Below, in pieces: positions 56,932 through 64,000 of a stretch of DNA of 64,000 bases. A program made the position numbers and the translations under genes. Positions within the stretch are counted from its first letter, which is position 1, and each line of letters opens with the position of its first letter. Below the pieces are notes generated by a model, which searched no databases, was not told the DNA's origin, and saw only the letters and a list, made by a program, of their open reading frames with translations. This DNA is from Lascolabacillus massiliensis (GTDB lineage Bacteria > Bacteroidota > Bacteroidia > Bacteroidales > Dysgonomonadaceae): contig NZ_CTEJ01000001.1 of NCBI RefSeq assembly GCF_001282625.1, positions 558,001 to 622,000 on the forward strand, written 5' to 3'.

Positions 56932-59466
56932 ATGAAAAAGAATGGTTTACTCCTAACTTTAATATCGTTTATTGCATTACTATCCTGTGGCAAAACTGCC
57001 AATAAAAGTATAGTTATTGCAACAGACCTGACTACAGAACTTCGTGCCCCATCTTATCCATTGGTAACAGTTGATCCATACTTTAATGCATGGTCGAATG
57101 TTAACAATCTTTACGATGATCAGGTACGGCATTGGACTGAAAAAGAGTTTCCACTATTAGGTGCTCTAAGAGTTGACGGAACGATATACAGATTTATGGG
57201 AGTTGAAAAATTACCTTTGAAAACAATTCTGCCTACATCACATGAAGAAAAGTGGGAAGGTAAGTATACATTTCAACAACCAATTGGAGAAGGGTGGAAA
57301 TCATTAGATTATGACGACAGTTCATGGGCAATCGGACAAGCTGCCTTTGGAACTCAAAATGAACCTAATTTATCAACACTTTGGCAAACAAAAGATATCT
57401 GGGTACGCAGAACTTTTAATATTGATGAAGATTTAAAGGACAGAGATGTTTTTTTACATTACTCTCACGATGATATTTTTGAATTATACATTAACGATAT
57501 ACAGGTTGTAAGTACCGATTATTCATGGAAATATGATGTTCAAATTGAACTTAGTGAGGAGGTTAAAGCAACTCTGAAAAAGGGAGAGAATATAATTACC
57601 GCACACTGTCATAACAGAACCGGTGGTGCTTATGTAGATTTTGGCCTTTATGAACTTGAACCTAATAAATCAACATTATCAAATACAGCAATACAAAAGT
57701 CGGTAAGTGTACTGCCAACACAAACAATTTATAAATTTGATTGCGGTGAAATAGAATTGGATCTTATTTTTACATCACCACTTCTACTGGATGATCTTGA
57801 ATTAGTATCTCGTCCTGTAAGTTATATTTCTTATCAGTTAAGATCTAAAAACAATCAGACTCATGATGTTCAGATATACTTTGAATCAACTCCTCAATGG
57901 GCTGTTCACAATATCAGTCAGGCTGTAACTTACGAGGAGATTGCAAATGACAGACTTAAGTTTTTAAAAACAGGTACTGTTGAACAACCTATCTTAGAGA
58001 AAAAAGGTGATGATATAAGAATTGACTGGGGGTATTTTTATTTGGCAGGTCATAATGATAAGTCAACAAACATGAAATTTGGTGACTACTGGAATGTTAA
58101 GCAAGAGTTTAACAGTACGGGAGCCGTTTCTGAAACTAAAACAGAAAACTTGTCAGAAAAAATGAATAGTGAAAATATGACTGTACTTGCATATAGTAAA
58201 GACTTGGGAAAAGTTTCAGATGAAATGACAACAGGTTATATAATGCTTGGATATGATGATATTTACTCGGTCAGATATTTTGATGAAGATTTAAAAGCTT
58301 ATTGGACTAAAGATGGTACGGTTGATATATTTACTGCTTTCGAAGATGCAGTTAATGACTATTCAACAATAATGAATCGCTGTGATGAGTTTAATCGCGA
58401 GTTATTATCAGAAGCAACTAGGGTAGGAGGAACCAAATATGCAGAACTTATATCTTTGGTATACAGGCAATCAATAGCAGCTCATAAATTAGTAAAAGAT
58501 AAAGAGGGGAATCTTCTTTTCTTCTCAAAGGAAAACAATAGTAACGGCTCTATAGGAACTGTAGATATTACTTATCCATCATCCCCGTTGTATTTAATTT
58601 ATAATCCAGATCTGGTAAAGGGTATGCTTAACCCAATATTCTATTATAGCGAAAGTGGAAGATGGACTAAACCATTTGCTGCACATGATGTGGGAACATA
58701 TCCAATTGCAACCGGACAAACTTATGGTGAAGATATGCCAATAGAAGAGTCGGGCAATGTATTGATATTAACAGCAGCAATTGCTGAGATAGAGGGAAAT
58801 GCTGATTATGCTGCTCAACACTGGGAAACATTGACTATTTGGACTGAATATCTTAAAGAATATGGTTTAGATCCGGAAAATCAACTTTGTACAGATGATT
58901 TTGCAGGTCACTTAGCACACAATACAAACCTTTCGATTAAGGCAATAATGGGAATAGCATCTTATGGAAAACTTGCAGGGATGTTAGGAAAGACAGATGT
59001 TGCAGAAGAATATATGCAAATTGCAAAAGAGATGGCTACTCAATGGGAAACCATGGCTGATGATGGTGATCACTATAGGTTAACGTTTGACAGACCAGGG
59101 ACCTGGAGCCAAAAGTATAATATTGTTTGGGATAAATTATTAGGATTTAATATTTTTGAACCAAAGATTATTGAAAAAGAGATAGCTTTGTACAAAACAC
59201 TGCAGAACGAATATGGTCTGCCATTAGACAATAGAGCGACATACACCAAAACTGACTGGATTATGTGGACTGCTACACTTTCCGGAAACAGTGATGATTT
59301 TGATGCATTAATAGATCCGGTATATAAGTATGCCAATGAGACAAAATCACGTGTGCCAATTAGTGACTGGCATGATACAAAAACTGCTGAGAGGATGAAT
59401 TTTAAAGCACGATCAGTAGTAGGTGGATACTATATGAAATTATTAGAGGATAAGCTAAACAGATAA
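56932..59466 (+). CDS. DUF4964/DUF4965-type glutaminase-A-like lipoprotein
   Basis: 844 aa, lipoprotein (ALLSCGKT, Cys19). The N-terminal part begins LRAPSYPLVTVDPYFNAWSN, the DUF4964 signature. A galactose-binding-like jelly roll appears inserted at about 105-245 (WKSLDYDDSSWAIGQAAFG, WVRRTFNI). A DUF5127-like domain follows, then the DUF4965 and DUF1793 (alpha/alpha-toroid-like) regions with YRQSIAAHKL, HDVGTYPIATGQ, LCTDDFAGHLAHNTNLSIKA and RSVVGGYYMKLLE. Related fungal proteins have been named glutaminase A, but in Bacteroidota PULs a glycosidase role seems likelier. The function is not settled. Confidence 0.75.
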   Translation: MKKNGLLLTLISFIALLSCGKTANKSIVIATDLTTELRAPSYPLVTVDPYFNAWSNVNNLYDDQVRHWTEKEFPLLGALRVDGTIYRFMGVEKLPLKTILPTSHEEKWEGKYTFQQPIGEGWKSLDYDDSSWAIGQAAFGTQNEPNLSTLWQTKDIWVRRTFNIDEDLKDRDVFLHYSHDDIFELYINDIQVVSTDYSWKYDVQIELSEEVKATLKKGENIITAHCHNRTGGAYVDFGLYELEPNKSTLSNTAIQKSVSVLPTQTIYKFDCGEIELDLIFTSPLLLDDLELVSRPVSYISYQLRSKNNQTHDVQIYFESTPQWAVHNISQAVTYEEIANDRLKFLKTGTVEQPILEKKGDDIRIDWGYFYLAGHNDKSTNMKFGDYWNVKQEFNSTGAVSETKTENLSEKMNSENMTVLAYSKDLGKVSDEMTTGYIMLGYDDIYSVRYFDEDLKAYWTKDGTVDIFTAFEDAVNDYSTIMNRCDEFNRELLSEATRVGGTKYAELISLVYRQSIAAHKLVKDKEGNLLFFSKENNSNGSIGTVDITYPSSPLYLIYNPDLVKGMLNPIFYYSESGRWTKPFAAHDVGTYPIATGQTYGEDMPIEESGNVLILTAAIAEIEGNADYAAQHWETLTIWTEYLKEYGLDPENQLCTDDFAGHLAHNTNLSIKAIMGIASYGKLAGMLGKTDVAEEYMQIAKEMATQWETMADDGDHYRLTFDRPGTWSQKYNIVWDKLLGFNIFEPKIIEKEIALYKTLQNEYGLPLDNRATYTKTDWIMWTATLSGNSDDFDALIDPVYKYANETKSRVPISDWHDTKTAERMNFKARSVVGGYYMKLLEDKLNR

Positions 59467-59491
59467 CTTTTTACTAAAAAAAGGAGTAAAA

Positions 59492-60655
59492 ATGAGTAAT
59501 AGAAAAGAGATAAACAGGCAATCACGGCGAAAAGCAATATTTACTTTAGGTGCTATTGCCGGAACATCTACTTTAGGTGTAGTTGGTAATAATTTATATT
59601 CTAAAAATGAAGACCAAATATTGAATAAAGAGAACTTGCCTCTCTTTTCTATTAGAGATATGAAATCGGGGCAACTTACAACTTTTAACAACAACACCAA
59701 ACAAAAAGCATTTCCCATACAGCCTGGTGAAAAAAAAATATTAGCACAACATGATTCACCTGGTATAATCACACGGATTTGGATGACCACTTCCGGGTGG
59801 TTTTGGGAAAACTGGGATGTAAGGGAAGAAAAGTGGCCTGATACAACTATCCTGAAAAAACTTATACTGAGAATTTATTGGGATGATAATAAATTCCCTT
59901 CAGTTGAAGCACCTATTGGAGACTTTTTTGGAGTAGGTCACTGTGAATACAAGCATTTTGTTTCTAAATATTTAGGAATGTCAAGTGGTGGGTTTTACTG
60001 CTATTTTCCAATGCCTTTTAATAAAGTAAAGATTGAGGTAGAGAATCTGCATGATAAATCTATCCCACATGTTTTTCTAAATGCCAACTATACATCATAC
60101 GATGTATTACCTTCTGATGCAGGTCGTTTTCACTGTATGTATAACTCCGGCACTAATGCAGGATCTGAACCACAGTATATAATGAAAACAAAAGGCAAAG
60201 GTCATTTTGTTGGGTGTTGTTTATCAATGCAGAGCTGGCTCCCAAACTATCTGGGATATCTTGAAGCACCTGAATATATTTTTATCGATGATGATTTTGA
60301 AGAAAAAAATCCTTCAATTGTAGGTACAGGGTTAGAGGACTATTTTAATGGTGGGTGGTATTTCAGAGATGGTGAATTTAATGCACCTCTTCATGGAGTA
60401 CCTTTGAAAGATCCATTACGATCAATGATTTCAATGTATCGTTTTCATGAAAGTGATGCTATCTGCTTTGATAAAAGTTTTACTATGTTGTTTCAATCAC
60501 CACGTCCACCTGAACATACGAGAGAGTTTAAGTTTTCTTCTACTGCGTATTGGTATCAGCAAAGTGCATCAGAATTATTATATAAATTACCATCTAAAGA
60601 TAAACTGGTTGATCTCTACCGGATTAGAGATACAGATCATCAGTCAATCCCTTAA
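59492..60655 (+). CDS. GH172 (DUF2961) family hydrolase
   Basis: 387 aa. A Tat-like start (QSRRKAIFTLGAIAGTSTLG) suggests folded export. The DUF2961 core is clear: AQHDSPGIITRIWMT, EAPIGDFFGVGHCEYKHF, SSGGFYCYFPMPF and GTGLEDYFNGGWYF, where E282 is a candidate catalytic Glu. GH172 members cleave alpha-D-arabinofuranosides and fructofuranosides, including difructose anhydrides. Next to GH127 and GH43, an arabinofuranose target is likely. Homologues in related Bacteroidota act on mycobacterial D-arabinan. It starts 25 nt after the DUF4965 gene. Confidence 0.85.
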   Translation: MSNRKEINRQSRRKAIFTLGAIAGTSTLGVVGNNLYSKNEDQILNKENLPLFSIRDMKSGQLTTFNNNTKQKAFPIQPGEKKILAQHDSPGIITRIWMTTSGWFWENWDVREEKWPDTTILKKLILRIYWDDNKFPSVEAPIGDFFGVGHCEYKHFVSKYLGMSSGGFYCYFPMPFNKVKIEVENLHDKSIPHVFLNANYTSYDVLPSDAGRFHCMYNSGTNAGSEPQYIMKTKGKGHFVGCCLSMQSWLPNYLGYLEAPEYIFIDDDFEEKNPSIVGTGLEDYFNGGWYFRDGEFNAPLHGVPLKDPLRSMISMYRFHESDAICFDKSFTMLFQSPRPPEHTREFKFSSTAYWYQQSASELLYKLPSKDKLVDLYRIRDTDHQSIP

Positions 60656-60667
60656 AAAATTACAAGA

Positions 60668-62728
60668 ATGAAAAAAGCAACATTACTATTTACCATCTTA
60701 ACACTGTTGTTTTCACTATGCATTACTGCACAGAACAATGTGAAAGTTACAATTGTGGACAGGCCTGATAAAAATATACAGAACAACAATTATATCACTA
60801 ATAAGGCCCCTCTGCAGCCATTGAGTTTCATTAAGCTACCTGTTGGTGATGTAAAACCGGAAGGTTGGACATTAAAACTGCTTGAACTACAAAAAGATGG
60901 TTTAAACGGACATCTTGGTGAAATTAGTGCATGGCTTGATAAGGAAAACAATGCATGGCTTGGAACAGGTACAGATTATGGTTGGGAAGAGGTACCATAC
61001 TGGTTAAAGGGGTATGGAAACATGGCTTATATTCTCAACGACAAAGATATGATTGCAGAAACAAAAACTTGGTTGGAGGCAGTTTTCAGCAGTCAGCGAG
61101 AAGATGGTTATTTTGGTCCATACATTGAAAAAAATGGTAAACCGGATTTATGGGGTAATATGATTATGACCTGGTGTCTGCAATCGTATTATGAGTTTTC
61201 CGGAGACGAAAGAGTAATTGATCTATTAACTAATTACTTTAAATGGCAGCTTAATCTTCCGGAAGATATGTTTCTTAAAGATTATTGGGAAAATAGTCGT
61301 GGAGGTGATAATCTACTCAGTATTTACTGGTTATATAACATAACAGGTGATGATTTTTTAATTGAGCTGGCAGAGAAGACTCACAAAAACACTGCAAACT
61401 GGCGACAGAGATCCACTTTACCAAATTGGCACAATGTGAATATAGCACAAAGTTTCAGGGAACCAGCCAGTTATTATATGTTGTCAGCAGATTCGGCAGA
61501 TTTAATATCTACCTATAATGTACACCATTTGATACGTAATACATTTGGACAGGTTCCCGGGGGAATGTTTGGTGCAGATGAAAATGCCCGAATGGGGTAT
61601 ATTGACCCACGACAGGGAACAGAAACCTGCGGCTTTGTAGAGCAGATGGCATCGGATGAAATACTATTGAGGTTAACAGGTGATCCTTTTTGGGCAGAAC
61701 ATTGTGAAAATGTAGCATTTAATTCTTATCCTGCATCAATGATGCTTGATCTGAAATCATTACGTTATATAACATCTCCAAATCATACTATTAGTGACTC
61801 CAGAAATCATCATCCAGGTATAGATAATAGAGGACCATTCCTGGCAATGAATCCATTTAGCAGCAGATGTTGTCAGCATAATCATGGACAAGGCTGGCCA
61901 TATTATATCGAACATCTTGTATTAGCATCGCCTGATAATGGCATTGCTATTGCAATGTACGGTCCTTGTACAGCAAATGTAACTGTTGCTGATGGAAAAG
62001 AGGTGAAGATTGTTGAAGAGACAAATTATCCTTTTGAGGAATCAGTTAAATTTACAATTCAAACTAATGGAAAAGTTACTTTCCCTCTTTATCTTAGAAT
62101 ACCTACATGGACAGAAAACCCCTCAATCTCTGTGAATGGTGTTAAACTACAGATATTAATGGAGAATGGGAAATATGCACGAATTGAAAAGGAGTGGCAA
62201 AATGGTGACGAGGTTGTTTTTGATTTTCCGATGAAATTATCTCAATCGGTATGGCAGGTAAACCAGGATAGCAGAAGCATAAATTATGGGCCATTAACAT
62301 TTTCGTTGAAAATAAAAGAAAACTATGAGAAAGTAAGCAGTATTGAGACAGCAATTGGTGATTCAAAATGGCAAAAAGATGCTGATCAGGAAAAATGGCC
62401 GAGTTACGAGATATATCCGGGAAGTGACTGGAACTATGCATTGGAAATAGATGAATCGTTACCCCTTGAGAAAAACTTCAAGGTAGTAAAAACAACATGG
62501 CCTGCTGATAATTATCCGTTCACTACAGAGAGTGCGCCTATTCAGATCATTGCAAAAGGGAAAAGAGTTAAAGGTTGGGAAATAGATCAGTATGGACTTA
62601 CAGCTGAATTACCAATTAAGGAGGAGATTAAATTTGAAAAAGAGTCTGAAGCTATTACACTAATTCCTATGGGTGCAGCAAGGTTAAGAATATCTGCATT
62701 TCCGGTTTACTTAAAAAACGTCGAATAA
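60668..62728 (+). CDS. GH127-family (DUF1680) beta-L-arabinofuranosidase
   Basis: 686 aa with a signal peptide (residues 1-21, ending CITAQ). The alpha/alpha-barrel bears the Zn-thiolate site: E319 and C321 in TETCGFVEQM, and C401-C402 in SRCCQHNHG. This corresponds in order and spacing to E338, C340, C417 and C418 of HypBA1, where the last Cys pair includes the nucleophile. C-terminal beta-sandwich domains follow (RIPTWTENPSISVNG). GH127 removes beta-L-arabinofuranose, and the neighbouring GH146 family is similar, so the exact family is less certain than the fold. It starts 12 nt after GH172. Confidence 0.87.
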   Translation: MKKATLLFTILTLLFSLCITAQNNVKVTIVDRPDKNIQNNNYITNKAPLQPLSFIKLPVGDVKPEGWTLKLLELQKDGLNGHLGEISAWLDKENNAWLGTGTDYGWEEVPYWLKGYGNMAYILNDKDMIAETKTWLEAVFSSQREDGYFGPYIEKNGKPDLWGNMIMTWCLQSYYEFSGDERVIDLLTNYFKWQLNLPEDMFLKDYWENSRGGDNLLSIYWLYNITGDDFLIELAEKTHKNTANWRQRSTLPNWHNVNIAQSFREPASYYMLSADSADLISTYNVHHLIRNTFGQVPGGMFGADENARMGYIDPRQGTETCGFVEQMASDEILLRLTGDPFWAEHCENVAFNSYPASMMLDLKSLRYITSPNHTISDSRNHHPGIDNRGPFLAMNPFSSRCCQHNHGQGWPYYIEHLVLASPDNGIAIAMYGPCTANVTVADGKEVKIVEETNYPFEESVKFTIQTNGKVTFPLYLRIPTWTENPSISVNGVKLQILMENGKYARIEKEWQNGDEVVFDFPMKLSQSVWQVNQDSRSINYGPLTFSLKIKENYEKVSSIETAIGDSKWQKDADQEKWPSYEIYPGSDWNYALEIDESLPLEKNFKVVKTTWPADNYPFTTESAPIQIIAKGKRVKGWEIDQYGLTAELPIKEEIKFEKESEAITLIPMGAARLRISAFPVYLKNVE

Positions 62729-62788
62729 TGTGTAGACATATTTGATGTAAATAATTAAATAACAACAACCCAAATAATAAATTAGAGT

Positions 62789-63886
62789 ATGAAAAAAGTT
62801 CTTTATATATCAACACTTATACTTCTGATAATTAGTTTTTATTCCTGCAATCATGCTAAGAATCCGAGTGTTGAAGAAACAATTGCTAGAGAAGTATGGA
62901 CCGCACAGGAAGCCAATGATTGGTATGTACAACATCAATGGTTGAGGGGTTCAAACTTTATTCCCAGTTCTGCAATTAATCAATTGGAGATGTGGCAGGA
63001 GGATACGTTTGATGCTGAGACAATAGACAGAGAGTTAGGCTTTGCAGGAAGTATAGGGTTTAATTCTATGCGTGTTTACCTGCATCATTTGGCTTGGCAG
63101 ATTGATCCGGATGGATTTAAAAACAGAATTAATGATTATCTTGAAATTGCAGATAATCATGGAATATCTACAATGTTTGTTATTTTTGATGACTGTTGGA
63201 ATCCAACATACGAAGCTGGGATGCAACCTGAGCCCAAACCAGGTATTCATAATTCAGGGTGGTTAAGAGATCCGGGTGATTCAATTTATATCAATCCGAA
63301 TATGATTACAAATCTTGAATCATATGTAAAAGATATACTGACCACTTTTGGTGATGATAAGAGAGTTGTTTTGTGGGACTTATATAATGAACCGGGTAAC
63401 TCAGGATATGGTAATAAAAGTATGCCATTATTGGAAAAAGTTTTTACTTGGGGTAGGGAAGTTAATCCTTCACAGCCTTTATCCTCTGGTGTATGGAGTT
63501 GGAATTTAAAAGAAATATCTGAATTTCAATTAGCTAATTCAGATGTAATAACATATCATAATTATGGGAGTGCTGAAAATCATCAGAGTATGATTGATAC
63601 ATTAAGAACATTAACGGAAAAACCATTGATATGTACAGAGTATATGGCTCGTACAAGAAACAGCACATTTCAAAATACGATGCCTATATTAAAATCTGAG
63701 AATATCGGAGCATATAACTGGGGTTTGGTAGCAGGCAAAACAAATACGATATATGCATGGGATACTCCAATAACAGACGGATCAGAGCCATCTGTATGGT
63801 TTCATGATATATTCCGCAAAGATGGTACACCTTATAGCAAGGAAGAGGTTGAACTAATCAGGAGTTTAACAGGCAAAAGCAATTAA
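62789..63886 (+). CDS. clan GH-A-like glycoside hydrolase lipoprotein (family unassigned)
   Basis: 365 aa, lipoprotein (ISFYSCNHAK, Cys20). It has a TIM barrel with clan GH-A features: GFNSMRVYLHHLAWQIDP, the acid/base Glu in VVLWDLYNEPGNSG, VITYHNYG, and the nucleophile Glu in PLICTEYMAR. It ends with an aromatic strand YNWGLVAGKTNTIYAW. It looks GH5- or GH2-catalytic-domain-like, but I cannot place it in a family. Position at the end of the arabinofuranose-type enzyme series suggests action on the backbone or a side chain of the same glycan. Confidence 0.75.
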   Translation: MKKVLYISTLILLIISFYSCNHAKNPSVEETIAREVWTAQEANDWYVQHQWLRGSNFIPSSAINQLEMWQEDTFDAETIDRELGFAGSIGFNSMRVYLHHLAWQIDPDGFKNRINDYLEIADNHGISTMFVIFDDCWNPTYEAGMQPEPKPGIHNSGWLRDPGDSIYINPNMITNLESYVKDILTTFGDDKRVVLWDLYNEPGNSGYGNKSMPLLEKVFTWGREVNPSQPLSSGVWSWNLKEISEFQLANSDVITYHNYGSAENHQSMIDTLRTLTEKPLICTEYMARTRNSTFQNTMPILKSENIGAYNWGLVAGKTNTIYAWDTPITDGSEPSVWFHDIFRKDGTPYSKEEVELIRSLTGKSN

Positions 63887-63914
63887 TATTTAATATATAC
63901 TATTTCGTTTTTTA

Positions 63915-64000
63915 ATGACTAAGTTGATACAGCTGTTTTTTATAGTCCTGTTTTTTGCAACATCAAGCAGTAGTCTGGCATCAGGAGCTAATGCCGGCTA
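63915..64000 (+). CDS. N-terminal fragment of an exported protein (cut by window edge)
   Basis: An ATG at 63915 opens a frame of 28 codons to the window end. It encodes MTKLIQLFFIVLFFATSSSS then LASGANAG, a signal peptide with a likely cleavage near LASG. It lies 28 nt after the previous gene and probably continues the PUL 3 enzyme series. The family is unknown. Confidence 0.6.
   Translation, partial: MTKLIQLFFIVLFFATSSSSLASGANAG

Overview
The window is AT-rich DNA from a member of the Bacteroidota, most likely Bacteroidales. The evidence is three SusC/SusD outer-membrane pairs, lipoprotein-type glycosidases, an Oar-like TonB-dependent receptor, TAnnTTTG-type -7 promoter boxes, and a DUF177-rpmF-fabH-era-der block without plsX. 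A Dysgonomonadaceae-like fermenter would fit, but the genus cannot be fixed from the sequence alone. No rRNA, tRNA, CRISPR array, insertion sequence or prophage was seen.

Region 1 (about 0.5-18.9 kb) is a polysaccharide utilization locus (PUL) that appears built around N-acetylgalactosamine. A DeoR/AgaR-type repressor is divergent from agaS (SIS-domain isomerase/deaminase), a PfkB sugar kinase, a GH36 lipoprotein, SusC, SusD, an exported amidohydrolase, a PKD/CBM9-like surface lipoprotein, a DUF4874/DUF4832 lipoprotein, an unrecognised 512-aa exported protein, a GH109 alpha-N-acetylgalactosaminidase and a GatZ/KbaZ-like protein. Inferred flow: outer-membrane hydrolysis and SusCD uptake, GH109/GH36 release of GalNAc or Gal, then Tag6P formation by AgaS and further metabolism by PfkB and the GatZ homologue. 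No GalNAc-6-P deacetylase and no GatY/KbaY catalytic aldolase lie in the window. Four copies of a TTTCG-N4/5-TTTCG direct repeat around deoR are strong operator candidates; two overlap the divergent promoters.

Region 2 (19-22.3 kb) holds small genes: a DJ-1/PfpI lipoprotein, a DUF4230 protein with a two-TM partner, a GNAT acetyltransferase and a DsbA/FrnE-like thioredoxin-fold protein. Region 3 (22.6-27.6 kb) is a SusC/SusD pair with no enzyme or regulator beside it.

Region 4 (27.6-49.9 kb) is mostly housekeeping: clpC, a BtuC/BtuF-like pair without an ATPase, an AI-2E-family permease, a DUF2007 protein, groES-groEL behind a possible sigma-54 promoter, an Oar-like receptor with a BACON/OB-fold lipoprotein, a CBM9-like protein, a close relative of N-acetylhexosamine 1-kinase (NahK), and the DUF177-rpmF-fabH-era-der-DUF349 block.

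Region 5 (50-64 kb, running off the end) is a second enzyme-rich PUL: GH43, SusC, SusD, DUF3823, a DUF4964/DUF4965 glutaminase-A-like lipoprotein, GH172 (DUF2961), GH127 (DUF1680), a clan GH-A-like hydrolase and a truncated exported protein. GH43, GH127 and GH172 together point to an arabinofuranose-containing glycan, from plants or possibly mycobacterial D-arabinan.
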